The notes below the pieces were generated by a model, which was given only the letters and a program-made list of their open reading frames with translations, ran no database searches and had not been told where the DNA came from. DNA of 47,646 nucleotides from Clostridiales bacterium UBA7568 (GTDB taxonomy: Bacteria > Bacillota > Clostridia > Oscillospirales > CAG-272), in NCBI GenBank assembly GCA_002479075.1, contig DLLG01000012.1, forward strand, positions 1 through 47,646. The letters run 5' to 3'. Position numbers and translations under genes: made by a program. Shown here one piece after another: positions 32,125 through 40,785 of this stretch (the stretch's first letter is position 1; each line of letters begins with the position of its first letter).

Positions 32125-33351
32125 ATGAAAAAAACAGTTTTACAGAATTACGCACGCCTCATCGCAAGAAAGGGCGTGAACGTTCAGAAGGGTCAGGATG
32201 TTGTCATCCGCGCCGACCTCGATCAGCCTGAATTTGTAAAAATGGTGGCAGAGGAATGTTATAAAGCGGGCGCACGCCTTGTCTCTGTCGACTGGTCTTA
32301 TCAGCCGATGACAAAGGTGACATACCGTCATTGCAAGACCTCCGTTCTTTCAAAGGTTGAGGAATGGTCGCTGAAGAAGCTCGAACACCGCGCAGACACC
32401 CTCCCCGCTATGATATATCTCGAAAGCGAAGATCCGGACGGTCTCAAGGGCATTAACCAGAAGAAGGTCGCAGAGGTTCAGCAGAAGCAATATCCGATTA
32501 TAAAGCCCATACGCGACAGAATGGAAAACAAGTATCAATGGTGCATTGCCGCAGTTCCGGGCGAAAAATGGGCAAAGAAGGTGTTCCCGAATCTCCGCAA
32601 GAGCGCAGCAATTGAAAAGCTCTGGGAAATGATTCTTTATACCTCCCGCGCAGACGGCGCAGACCCCGTTGCCGCTTGGGACGAGCACAACGCAGATCTC
32701 TCCTCCCGCTGCAAATATCTCAACGGTATTCACGCAACCGAGCTCCGCTATCACTCCTCAAACGGTACTGATTTCAAGGTCGGACTTATCCCCGAAGCTG
32801 TCTTTGCGGGCGGCGAGGAAGGAACGATCGACGGCACGCTCTATAACCCGAACATCCCCTCAGAAGAAGTCTATACCTCCCCGATGAGAGGCAAGGCAGA
32901 GGGTACCGTCGTTGCGACGCGTCCCCTTTCATACAGAGGCGAACTTATCGAGAACTTCTCCGTCACCTTCAAGGACGGAAAGGCTGTCGATGTCAAGGCA
33001 GAAAAGAACGAAGAGCTTCTCCGCTCTATGATCTCAATGGATGAAGGCGCGTCCTATCTCGGCGAATGTGCCCTCGTCCCCTATGATTCTCCGATAAGAA
33101 ACTCGGAGGTTACCTTCTTCAATACGCTTTTCGATGAAAACGCCTGCTGTCACCTCGCTCTCGGCGCGGGATTCGAAAACTGCATCGAAGGCTTCGAAAC
33201 AAAAACTCTTGAAGAATGTCATAAGCTCGGCGTAAATGACTCTATGATTCACGTTGACTTTATGATCGGCTCGCCCGACCTTTCAATAGACGCTGTCGGC
33301 GCAGACGGCAAAATTTATCCCATCTTCCGCGACGGCAACTGGGCGTTCTGA
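32125..33351 (+). CDS. M29 family metallo-aminopeptidase
   Basis: 408 aa; AAGGAAGGA precedes the ATG. The family features are visible: an N-terminal substrate domain (QNYARLIARKGVNVQKGQDVVI), and metal-site motifs FAGGEEGTIDG, GASYLGECALVPYDSPI, NACCHLALG and SMIHVDFMIG, which supply the Glu and His ligands for two metals. The enzymes (AmpS, PepS, aminopeptidase T) release N-terminal amino acids from peptides in the cytoplasm. It is probably co-transcribed with the GH94 gene and ends in a strong terminator. Confidence 0.92.
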   Translation: MKKTVLQNYARLIARKGVNVQKGQDVVIRADLDQPEFVKMVAEECYKAGARLVSVDWSYQPMTKVTYRHCKTSVLSKVEEWSLKKLEHRADTLPAMIYLESEDPDGLKGINQKKVAEVQQKQYPIIKPIRDRMENKYQWCIAAVPGEKWAKKVFPNLRKSAAIEKLWEMILYTSRADGADPVAAWDEHNADLSSRCKYLNGIHATELRYHSSNGTDFKVGLIPEAVFAGGEEGTIDGTLYNPNIPSEEVYTSPMRGKAEGTVVATRPLSYRGELIENFSVTFKDGKAVDVKAEKNEELLRSMISMDEGASYLGECALVPYDSPIRNSEVTFFNTLFDENACCHLALGAGFENCIEGFETKTLEECHKLGVNDSMIHVDFMIGSPDLSIDAVGADGKIYPIFRDGNWAF

Positions 33352-33370
33352 TAAGCGATAATAATATGAA

Positions 33371-33403
33371 AAAATATCCACCCAATTCAAGGGTGGATAT
33401 TTT
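33371..33403 (+). terminator. Terminator of the GH94-aminopeptidase operon
   Basis: A 13-bp stem AAAATATCCACCC (33371-33383) with 33391-33403, 7-nt loop, followed by ATTTGC. Confidence 0.88.
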
Positions 33404-33541
33404 TATTTGCTTTTTCTCCCCGAAATATGCTTATATTGAGCTTTTTCGCGTTATTTTTTGCCGGATTTCCGACGCAAAAACCCGCAAATCTCCCTTCCAT
33501 ATATTTTTTATAATTTTTTCAGACTTTTTTTCAAAAACCTA

Positions 33542-33578
33542 TTGACAAATATGAACATATGAATATAATTACATATGT
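33542..33578 (+). promoter_or_regulatory. Zinc operon promoter with SmtB-type operator
   Basis: TTGACA (33542-33547), 16 bp, TATAAT (33564-33569). Two ACATATG elements flank the -10 box (33555-33561 and 33571-33577), as expected for an ArsR/SmtB repressor site. Confidence 0.82.
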
Positions 33579-33618
33579 ACAAACGAGAAGATGATAAAAT
33601 CATCGGAAAGGAACCAAA

Positions 33619-33984
33619 ATGGCACAGGAAATAAAAAACCCGCAGGACAGCGAATACCTCGCCGCCAGAGACGATGTCGTTCAGCGCGTGCTGGACAGTC
33701 AGCCCGCAGAAGAATATCTTTATGACCTCGCAGAGCTTTTCAAGGTATTCGGCGATTCGACAAGGATCAGAATCCTCTATGCCCTCTTTGAAAGCGAGCT
33801 ATGCGTCGGCGATATGGCGCAGCTGCTCGGAATAAGCCAGTCGGCTGTCAGCCACCAGCTGAAAATTCTGAAGGACGCAAAGCTCGTCCGCTTCCGCAGA
33901 GACGGAAAAATTATTTTCTATATGCTCGATGACGACCACGTCAGAACAATGCTCAGTATGGGTATGGAACACGTTGAAGAATAA
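33619..33984 (+). CDS. SmtB/CzrA-type zinc-sensing repressor (ArsR family)
   Basis: 121 aa with a winged helix (ISQSAVSHQLKILKDAKLVRFRRDGK). The metal-sensing alpha-5 site is complete: D105, H107, H118 and E121 in the pattern D-x-H-x10-H-x2-E, the zinc site of SmtB. The recognition region begins ELCVGDMA as in SmtB; the CxC pair of the cadmium sensor CadC is absent, so zinc is the best guess for the inducer. It would repress the three-gene operon it heads and release DNA when zinc binds. Confidence 0.92.
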   Translation: MAQEIKNPQDSEYLAARDDVVQRVLDSQPAEEYLYDLAELFKVFGDSTRIRILYALFESELCVGDMAQLLGISQSAVSHQLKILKDAKLVRFRRDGKIIFYMLDDDHVRTMLSMGMEHVEE

Positions 33985-34008
33985 AAAATAATCAAAGGAG
34001 AAAAAATT

Positions 34009-34224
34009 ATGAAAACTTATGATATCGACGTAGACTGCGCGGCTTGCGCGCTCAAAATGGAAGATGCCGCAAAGAACACAGACGGCGTAAAGGATGCTCA
34101 GGTCAGCTTTATGACTCTCAAAATGAAGGTCGATTTTGCAGACGGCGCGGACGAAAAAGCCGTTATGAAGCAGGTCAGAAAGAATTGCAAAAAGGTTGAA
34201 AGCGACTGCGACATATATATTTAA
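34009..34224 (+). CDS. Stand-alone heavy-metal-associated (HMA) domain protein
   Basis: A 71-aa protein with the ferredoxin-like HMA fold. The metal loop is DCAACALKME (9-18), where DCAAC stands for the usual GMTCxxC; both cysteines (C10, C13) are present, and an acidic residue next to the first Cys is typical of zinc-type domains. The rest (VKDAQVSFMTLKMKVDF) is the standard beta-alpha-beta pattern. It lies between the SmtB-like gene and the ATPase, and the ATPase lacks an N-terminal HMA domain, so this protein looks like that domain made separately. It would deliver or sense zinc. Confidence 0.9.
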   Translation: MKTYDIDVDCAACALKMEDAAKNTDGVKDAQVSFMTLKMKVDFADGADEKAVMKQVRKNCKKVESDCDIYI

Positions 34225-34239
34225 GAGAGGCGATTTCAA

Positions 34240-36135
34240 ATGACAAGAAAACAAAAAAGGGTACTTATAAGAATAATCACATCAGCCGTGCTTCTGGCTG
34301 CCGTGATCGTTTTGGACAAAACTCTTGAAATAGAAAAATATATCGTTGCGGCGATGTATCTCGTTCCCTATTTTGTCATAGGCTATGACATTCTCAAAAA
34401 AGCCGTACTCGGCATTTTTCACGGGCAGATCTTTGATGAAAACTTCCTTATGGCAGTTGCAACGGTCGGTGCGGTCGGTCTAGGCGACTTCAAAGAGGGC
34501 GTTGCCGTTATGCTCTTTTATCAGATCGGCGAGCTCTTCCAAAGCATTGCCGTCGGCAAGAGCAGAAAGAGTATCTCCGCTCTTATGGACATCCGTCCGG
34601 ACTATGCGAACGTCGAAAAGGACGGAAAGCTCGTCCGTGTTGACCCTTCGGAGGTTGAGATCGGCACGGTTATAACCGTCAATCCCGGCGAAAAAGTGCC
34701 GATAGACGGCATAATCGAAGAAGGAAGCACAACTCTCAACACAAGCGCGCTGACAGGCGAAAGCCTGCCACGCGGAGCAAAGGTCGGCGATGAGGTCATC
34801 AGCGGTTCCGTCAATATGACGGGCGTTATCCGCGTAAAAACGACAAAGAGCTTCGGCGAATCAACAGCTTCCAAAATTCTCGACCTTGTTGAGAATTCAA
34901 GTATGAAAAAGTCCCGCTCGGAAAACTTCATAACGAAGTTTGCCCGCTATTATACACCGATTGTCTGCGCAGGCGCGCTCATTCTGGCTGCCGTCCCGCC
35001 GATATTCAACGTAATTGCGGGAAATCCGTCTGAATGGCAGTCCTGGCTGACAAGAGCGTTTACGTTCCTTGTAATCAGCTGCCCGTGCGCACTAGTTATT
35101 TCAATCCCGATGAGCTTTTTCAGCGGCATCGGTTGCGCCTCCAAAAACGGTATTCTTGTAAAAGGTTCAAACTATCTCGAAGCACTTTCAAACACGAAAT
35201 ATGCCGTGTTTGATAAGACCGGCACGCTTACAAAGGGCGTGTTCGAAGTCACGGGAATTTACCCCGAAGACGGCGTATCAAAAGATGATCTTCTCCGCCT
35301 TGCCGCACTTGCGGAAAGCGCGTCGAGTCACCCGATAAGCCAGAGCATCAGAGCGGCTTACGGAAAAGAGATCTCGCAAGAGGACGCAAGCGACATCAAG
35401 GAGATCGCAGGACACGGCGTCAGCGCTACTGTCGGCGGAAGCACAGTCTGCGCCGGCAATAAAAAGTTGATGACGCTCTGCGGAGCAAACATCACATCCG
35501 AACGCACCGACGGCACGGTCGTCTATGTTGCAAGGGACGGAAAATATATCGGCTGTATCACAATTTCGGATGTCGTCAAGCCCGATTCAAAGCAAGCAAT
35601 GACCGAGCTCAAAGCGTCCGGCATCAAAACCGTTATGCTGACCGGCGACTCAAAAGCCACAGCCGAAAAGGTTGCCGGCAACCTCGGAATAGACACCGTC
35701 AGAAGCGAGCTCCTCCCTGCCGATAAGGTGAGCGAGGTTGAAAAGCTCCTTGCCGGAAAGCAGAAGGGCGAAACGCTGGCGTTCGTCGGCGACGGAATAA
35801 ACGATGCACCCGTTCTCTCCCGTGCGGACATAGGAATTGCGATGGGTGCGCTCGGTAGCGATGCGGCAATCGAGGCGGCAGACGTTGTACTGATGGACGA
35901 TAAGCCCTCAAAGATCGCCCTTGCGATGAAGATATCCAGAAAAACGCTGAAAATAGTCAAGGAAAATATTGTCTTTGCGCTCGCGGTCAAGCTCATATGT
36001 CTTGTCCTCGGCGCAATCGGCAAGGCAAATATGTGGATTGCGATTTTCGCTGATGTCGGCGTAATGGTGATCGCCGTACTCAATGCAACAAGAGCATTGA
36101 AAATCAAAAGCGACAGCGGCAAACAAAATTCATAA
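34240..36135 (+). CDS. zntA: P1B-2 type Zn/Cd/Pb-exporting ATPase
   Basis: 631 aa. The actuator TGES is at 172-175, the metal-site CPC at 281-283, the phosphorylated Asp is D325 in DKTGT, and SSHPIS, TGD and GDGIND follow in order. The last helices contain AVKLI and FADVG, the Lys and Asp pair that marks the Zn/Cd/Pb (ZntA/CadA) class. It begins directly with the membrane helices, without an HMA domain; that function is supplied by the 71-aa protein 15 bp upstream. It pumps divalent metal out of the cell and is controlled by the SmtB-like repressor. Confidence 0.93.
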   Translation: MTRKQKRVLIRIITSAVLLAAVIVLDKTLEIEKYIVAAMYLVPYFVIGYDILKKAVLGIFHGQIFDENFLMAVATVGAVGLGDFKEGVAVMLFYQIGELFQSIAVGKSRKSISALMDIRPDYANVEKDGKLVRVDPSEVEIGTVITVNPGEKVPIDGIIEEGSTTLNTSALTGESLPRGAKVGDEVISGSVNMTGVIRVKTTKSFGESTASKILDLVENSSMKKSRSENFITKFARYYTPIVCAGALILAAVPPIFNVIAGNPSEWQSWLTRAFTFLVISCPCALVISIPMSFFSGIGCASKNGILVKGSNYLEALSNTKYAVFDKTGTLTKGVFEVTGIYPEDGVSKDDLLRLAALAESASSHPISQSIRAAYGKEISQEDASDIKEIAGHGVSATVGGSTVCAGNKKLMTLCGANITSERTDGTVVYVARDGKYIGCITISDVVKPDSKQAMTELKASGIKTVMLTGDSKATAEKVAGNLGIDTVRSELLPADKVSEVEKLLAGKQKGETLAFVGDGINDAPVLSRADIGIAMGALGSDAAIEAADVVLMDDKPSKIALAMKISRKTLKIVKENIVFALAVKLICLVLGAIGKANMWIAIFADVGVMVIAVLNATRALKIKSDSGKQNS

Positions 36136-36139
36136 AGAC

Positions 36140-36169
36140 AAAAACGGAGTGAAAATTCACTCCGTTTTT
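36140..36169 (+). terminator. Terminator of the zinc efflux operon
   Basis: AAAAACGGAGTGAA (36140-36153) pairs with 36156-36169 in a near-continuous 14-bp palindrome ending in TTTTT and followed by ATTATTTTT. Confidence 0.9.
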
Positions 36170-36201
36170 ATTATTTTTCTATTTATTTTTCCGTATTTTG
36201 T

Positions 36202-36235
36202 GATATACTATCTCTATCAAAGGTTTTATAAGAGG
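36202..36235 (+). promoter_or_regulatory. Weak extended -10 promoter and ribosome binding site of the ligase gene
   Basis: TGATATACT (36201-36209) is an extended -10 without a recognisable -35 box. AGAGG (36231-36235) lies 10 nt before the TTG start at 36246, and supports that unusual start. Confidence 0.5.
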
Positions 36236-36245
36236 TTTTTTTGTT

Positions 36246-37466
36246 TTGAATTCCGCAAAAATTACGCCCGTGCTTCTCGGCGCGGACCTTAATTCATATA
36301 GCGTTGCGCGCGCATTTTCCGAATATTGCGGCGCGATTTCGTATGCGTTCGGAAAATATCCCCTCGGAACGACAAACCATAGCGATATAATAAATTTCGC
36401 GGTCGAAGAAGGGCTCTCTGATGACAGCGTAACCATTCCCCTTCTCGTCTCATTTGCCAAAGCGCACGCAGACGAGGAGCTTTATCTCTTCGGCTGCACG
36501 GACGAATACGCCGAGATGATTATCCGCAACAGAGCTACGCTTTCAGAATATTATTTCTGCCCGTGTGTCACGGCAGATATGGCAGAGGCGCTCGGAACAA
36601 AGGAATCGTTTTATTCGATGTGCGAAAAATACGGTATTCCTCATCCCAAAACATTCATCCTCCGCCCAGATGGCGAAGCGGATTCTCTCTCTGAAGAGAC
36701 TCTAGGCTTTTCATACCCCGTGATAATCAAGCCGTCTCATTCCTCGTCATACTGGAAACACCCGTTTGACGGAATGAAAAAGGTCTACTGCGCAAAAAAC
36801 GAAGATGAAGCAAGGGCGATTGCGGGAAAAATCTTCGGCGCGGGCTATGAAGAATCGCTCATAATTCAGGATATGATACCAGGCGGAGATGACAGGATGT
36901 ATGTTCTCACCTGCTATTCCGGCACAGACGGAAAGACAAAAAAGGCTTGTCTCGGTCACGTACTTCTTGAGGAGCACACGCCGAAGGGACTCGGCAATCA
37001 CACCGCCGTCATAACCGAAAATCATCCCGAAATTACCGAAATTCTTATAAAATTTCTTGATGAGATCGGCTATATGGGCTTTTCGAATTTTGATATAAAA
37101 TATGACTCGCGCGACGGGAAGTTCAAGGTGTTCGAGGTCAACCTGCGCCAGGGCAGAAGCAATTATTATGTTACCTCGGCTGGACAAAACATCGCAAAGA
37201 CCGTAATCGATGACCGCCGCGGTCTGCTTTCCGGCGACTGCGAGATCTGCCATAGCGAAGTTTTCTGGCATACTGTCCCAAAGCCCATCATATATAAATA
37301 TACAGGCAAAGATATGGCGAAAAAGCTGAAAAGCCTTGTGCGGAGCGGAAAGTCATTCTCTTCGCTCTGGTACAGGAAGGATCTTAAAAATCCGAAGAGG
37401 CTGTTTTTTGTCGCCGTGCATAACTTCCGCTATTACGGAAAATACAGAAAAAACGGAGATATATAA
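36246..37466 (+). CDS. ATP-grasp carboxylate-amine ligase, D-aspartate ligase (Aslfm)-like
   Basis: 406 aa, starting at TTG 36246 (AGAGG 10 nt upstream; the N-terminus NSAKITPVLLGADLNSYSVAR fits the family start). ATP-grasp features: VIIKPSHSSSYWKHPFDG (ATP lysine), SLIIQDMIPGGDDRMYVLTCYS, GHVLLEEHTPKGLGNH, and the metal-binding VFEVNLRQGRSNYY near residue 298. These patterns fit the D-aspartate ligase of Enterococcus faecium (Aslfm), which joins D-Asp to the side-chain amine of lysine in the peptidoglycan precursor. An Asp/Glu racemase gene one base after its stop and a murE gene next in line support that role. Confidence 0.82.
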   Translation: MNSAKITPVLLGADLNSYSVARAFSEYCGAISYAFGKYPLGTTNHSDIINFAVEEGLSDDSVTIPLLVSFAKAHADEELYLFGCTDEYAEMIIRNRATLSEYYFCPCVTADMAEALGTKESFYSMCEKYGIPHPKTFILRPDGEADSLSEETLGFSYPVIIKPSHSSSYWKHPFDGMKKVYCAKNEDEARAIAGKIFGAGYEESLIIQDMIPGGDDRMYVLTCYSGTDGKTKKACLGHVLLEEHTPKGLGNHTAVITENHPEITEILIKFLDEIGYMGFSNFDIKYDSRDGKFKVFEVNLRQGRSNYYVTSAGQNIAKTVIDDRRGLLSGDCEICHSEVFWHTVPKPIIYKYTGKDMAKKLKSLVRSGKSFSSLWYRKDLKNPKRLFFVAVHNFRYYGKYRKNGDI

Positions 37467-37467
37467 A

Positions 37468-38199
37468 ATGTCGCATCCGAAAAAAGTTCTCGGAATTCTT
37501 GGCGGGCTCGGACCGCTTGCGGGCGTGTATTTTTATGAGCTTATAACAAAGCATACAAAAGCCATTTGCGACCAGGATCATCTCGATGTGATCGTCATAA
37601 GCGGAGCATCAACTCCGGACAGAACCGATTTTATAACCGGAAAAAGTCTTGTTTCTCCCCTCCCGAAAATGAAAGACGACGTTAGAAAGCTCGCGGCGGC
37701 GGGAGCGGAGCTGATCGCCGTTCCCTGCAACACGGCGCATTTTTTCTTCGACGAGCTTGACGCCTTCTCCCCTGTACCTGTTCTGAACATCGTCCGCGAG
37801 ACGGCGGAGCACGCAAAGGCGAAAAAGGCAAAAAAGGTCGGGATTATGGCAACAGACGGTACGATTTTTTCCGGCTCTTACAGGCACGAATGCGAGCGGC
37901 TCGGTATAGAATACGTCGTGCCGGACGAGGGGGATCAGCTGGCGCTTATGGAGATAATTTACGGAAGCATAAAAGCGTCAGCCAAGCCCGATATGAACAA
38001 ATTCAATAAAATTGCGGAAGGGCTCGTCGCCCGTGGCTGCGATTATCTCATTCTCGGTTGCACAGAGCTTTCCCTTCTGCCCAAAGAGCAAATGACGGAA
38101 AAAGAGATTACGATCGATTCGCTTTTCGTGCTCGCAAAAAATGCGATCACTCTTTGCGGTGCAACTCCGACAGGCTTTGATGGCATATATAATACATAA
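37468..38199 (+). CDS. Aspartate/glutamate racemase family protein
   Basis: 243 aa from ATG 37468, one base after the upstream stop; the binding site GGAG lies in the end of the ligase gene. N-terminal GILGGLGPLAG and the two catalytic cysteines in PCNTAHFF and LGCTELSLL identify the PLP-independent racemase family; the GGLGP form is that of aspartate racemases (RacD/YgeA type). By inference it supplies D-Asp to the ligase. A second glutamate racemase (MurI) would be expected elsewhere for D-Glu. Confidence 0.88.
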   Translation: MSHPKKVLGILGGLGPLAGVYFYELITKHTKAICDQDHLDVIVISGASTPDRTDFITGKSLVSPLPKMKDDVRKLAAAGAELIAVPCNTAHFFFDELDAFSPVPVLNIVRETAEHAKAKKAKKVGIMATDGTIFSGSYRHECERLGIEYVVPDEGDQLALMEIIYGSIKASAKPDMNKFNKIAEGLVARGCDYLILGCTELSLLPKEQMTEKEITIDSLFVLAKNAITLCGATPTGFDGIYNT

Positions 38200-38220
38200 A
38201 ATACATAAAAGGATGTGCAA

Positions 38221-39669
38221 ATGAAAAGGCTTTCTTCGCTTCTGAAAAATATTCCGCACAAAACGGAGCCGCTTTCCGAAGCGGAAATCTCCTCTGTGTG
38301 CTATAATTCAAAAAATGCTGCTTCAGGCTCACTTTTCGTCTGCATAAAAGGTACAAAGGCAGACGGACACGACTTTGCGCAAAGCGCATATGACAAAGGC
38401 TCGCGGGCGTTCCTATGCGAAAGAAAGCTCCCTCTGCCGCCGGACGCAGTTCAGGTTGTCGTTCCGGATTGCCGCGCCGCCCTTGCGGATGTTTCGGCGG
38501 AATTTTTCTCTCATCCCGAAAAGGAAATGAAAGTAATCGGCATAACGGGGACAAAGGGAAAATCGACAGTCGCTCATATGGTGCGCCATATTCTTGAATC
38601 GTCCGGGATAAAAACAGGGCTGATCGGGACCTGCGGAATCGCCATCGGGGAAAAGCATTATCCGACTGAAAACACTACCCCCGAAAGTTATGAGCTCTTC
38701 CGCGCACTCCGGGAAATGGTTGATTGCGGTTGCAAATGCGCCGTTATGGAGGTATCGTCGCAGGCGATGCTTATGGGCAGAGTGCGAGGAATACCGTTTT
38801 TTGTCGCCGTAATGACCAATCTCTCCCCTGACCATATCGGTCCGGGCGAGCATCCGGACTTTGAAAACTACAAAAACTGCAAAAAAGCTCTTTTCCCTCT
38901 TGCGGAAAATGCCGTCCTGAACGCCGATGACAGTTACTTCGGCGAATTTTCATCCGCATCAAGAAATGTCGTCACATACTCGATAAACTCCGAAAGCGAC
39001 TTCCGCGCATCAGACATTTCCTCCCTTGCCATTGCGCTCGGAAAGAGCTTTTCGGTAACCTGCGGGGATACTTCCGCCCCAGTCTGTGTACCGCTTCCGG
39101 GCGATTTCTCCGTTTATAATTCCCTTGCGGCGATCGCGACGTGTTCTCTGCTCGGTGTAAGCATAAAGTCCTGCGCCGACTCCCTGCCGACGGTATCCGT
39201 CCCGGGAAGATTTGAGATTGTTGCGGTTCCCGGCAGCGCAAGCTTTGTCATCGATTATGCGCACAACGGCGAAAGCCTCGAAAAGGCAATCGATGCGTTG
39301 CGCGAATGCGACCCCGCCCGCCTGATTTGCCTTTTCGGCTCGGTCGGTTGCCGAACGCAGCTCCGTCGTAAAGACCTCGGAAAAGCGGCGTCGGATGCAG
39401 ATTTCTGCATTATAACAAGCGATAATCCAAACACGGAAGACCCGGAAAAAATAATAGATGAAATTGCCGAAAACGTCGCTGCGCCATATGCAAGATTTGC
39501 AGACAGAGCGGATGCGATAAAATACGCCGTTGAAATTTCGGAACCGAGAGACATCGTTCTCCTTGCCGGCAAAGGACACGAAAATTATCAGCTGATAAAC
39601 GGGCAAAAGCTCCCCTTCTGCGAAAAAGAGCTTATAATAAAATATTTAAGCGAGAAAATCAAAGTTTAA
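38221..39669 (+). CDS. murE: UDP-N-acetylmuramyl tripeptide synthetase MurE
   Basis: 482 aa from ATG 38221 (AAGGA 7 nt upstream; a GTG at 38215 is less likely). Mur ligase motifs: P-loop GITGTKGKST (about 106-115), VMEVSSQAM, NLSPDHIG, and NYKNCKKALF holding the carbamylated Lys; C-terminal domain with DNPNTEDP (401-408). DAP-adding enzymes have DNPR there; a non-Arg residue as in this DNPN is associated with L-lysine addition. With the adjacent racemase and ligase this predicts a stem peptide with L-Lys bearing D-Asp. It is the last gene of the operon. Confidence 0.93.
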   Translation: MKRLSSLLKNIPHKTEPLSEAEISSVCYNSKNAASGSLFVCIKGTKADGHDFAQSAYDKGSRAFLCERKLPLPPDAVQVVVPDCRAALADVSAEFFSHPEKEMKVIGITGTKGKSTVAHMVRHILESSGIKTGLIGTCGIAIGEKHYPTENTTPESYELFRALREMVDCGCKCAVMEVSSQAMLMGRVRGIPFFVAVMTNLSPDHIGPGEHPDFENYKNCKKALFPLAENAVLNADDSYFGEFSSASRNVVTYSINSESDFRASDISSLAIALGKSFSVTCGDTSAPVCVPLPGDFSVYNSLAAIATCSLLGVSIKSCADSLPTVSVPGRFEIVAVPGSASFVIDYAHNGESLEKAIDALRECDPARLICLFGSVGCRTQLRRKDLGKAASDADFCIITSDNPNTEDPEKIIDEIAENVAAPYARFADRADAIKYAVEISEPRDIVLLAGKGHENYQLINGQKLPFCEKELIIKYLSEKIKV

Positions 39670-39673
39670 ATAT

Positions 39674-39701
39674 AAAAGGAAGTCCGAAAGGACTTCCTTT
39701 T
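39674..39701. terminator. Bidirectional terminator murE / eamA
   Basis: AAAAGGAAGTCC (39674-39685), loop GAAA, complement 39690-39701, between convergent genes. Confidence 0.92.
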
Positions 39702-39702
39702 G

Positions 39703-40629
39703 TTATGCACTTTTTTTGTTTTTTCCTTTGAAGAACGCCGGCATTTGCGCAAGCAAAACCGAAATGAAAACCAATGCGCAACCGATAAGCTCCCTCCCGC
39801 TGAGTCTTTCATCAAGAAGAAGCCAGCCCGCAACCGCAGAAAATACGGATTCAAGGCTGAGAACGATTGAAGCAACAGCAGGCTCTGCATATTTCTGACC
39901 GATAATCTGAAGCGTATATGCAATTCCGCTTGACACAATACCGGCAAAAAACAGCTCAAACTTGACAGAAAGCAAGCCCGAAATGTCATTGCTGCCTGAA
40001 ATTATCATCCCCATACAAGAAAGCGCGCCACACACTACAAACTGAATAAACGAAAGAACAATCCCGTCCGCAAGCGGAAAACACGAAACGGCGATTATGT
40101 GTGCCGTATAGCAAACGGCGCATATGAGAAGAAAAATATCCGCCTTGTATATTCCGGAAATGCCTCCCGAAAAACAAAGCATATACATTCCGCCTATACA
40201 TCCGACGACCGAGACCCAAACGAGCAAATGCGGTTTTCTCCCGAAAAATATCGCCGCAACAGATACCATAACAACGTATGTAGCCGTCAGAAATCCGGCT
40301 CTGCCCGAAGCCGCAACACCCTCCGGATACATTTCTATACCAAACTGCTGAAAATTAGTTGCGCCGAAAAGCAAAATTCCGCATATGATTCCCCCGACAA
40401 CAGTCTGTCTGCGCGAATATGCGGCAGGACTTGTCGACTTCTTTTTTATGTATATCAGCTTTCTCACGCCGATAACCACAAGCAAAAAGAGCGCCGCAAT
40501 AACCGCCCTTCCCATATTGAAAGTAAAAGCGCCGACTGCCCCCGAAGCGGACTTCTGCGCAACAAAAGCCGTACCCCATATCAAAGCCGTTATGAGCAAT
40601 ATGAGGCTTCCCTTTATATTTTTCATCAT
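39703..40629 (-). CDS. EamA/DMT family transporter
   Basis: 308 aa; GAGGA precedes the ATG at 40629 (a second ATG at 40626 is possible). Ten hydrophobic helices in two homologous halves are visible, with the family pattern LILLITALIWGTAFVAQKSAS at the start of the first half and AEPAVASIVLSLESVFSAVAGWLLLDERLSG near the end of the second. Members of this drug/metabolite transporter superfamily export amino acids or other metabolites. The substrate is unknown. It has its own promoter, so it is not part of the nucleoside transporter operon behind it. Confidence 0.88.
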   Translation of the reverse strand: MMKNIKGSLILLITALIWGTAFVAQKSASGAVGAFTFNMGRAVIAALFLLVVIGVRKLIYIKKKSTSPAAYSRRQTVVGGIICGILLFGATNFQQFGIEMYPEGVAASGRAGFLTATYVVMVSVAAIFFGRKPHLLVWVSVVGCIGGMYMLCFSGGISGIYKADIFLLICAVCYTAHIIAVSCFPLADGIVLSFIQFVVCGALSCMGMIISGSNDISGLLSVKFELFFAGIVSSGIAYTLQIIGQKYAEPAVASIVLSLESVFSAVAGWLLLDERLSGRELIGCALVFISVLLAQMPAFFKGKNKKSA

Positions 40630-40669
40630 TATTTCCTCAAAAAACAGACTCCGCAAAGCGGCATTTGCT

Positions 40670-40698
40670 ATTCTAATATATTTTGTCGATTTTTGCAA
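40670..40698 (-). promoter_or_regulatory. Promoter of the EamA transporter gene
   Basis: On the minus strand TTGCAA (40698-40693), 17 bp, TAGAAT (40675-40670). Confidence 0.65.
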
Positions 40699-40718
40699 GA
40701 GGTTTTTCCCTTTTCAAA

Positions 40719-40756
40719 AAAAATTCCTGCCCGCGACACCGCAAGCAGGAATTTTT
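40719..40756 (-). terminator. Terminator of the nucleoside transporter operon
   Basis: AAAAATTCCTGC (40719-40730) pairs with GCAGGAATTTTT (40745-40756); on the minus strand the stem ends in a run of T. It lies 30 bp after the last permease gene. Confidence 0.85.
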
Positions 40757-40785
40757 GCTTATAACAATTTTTAATGGAGAAGGAA

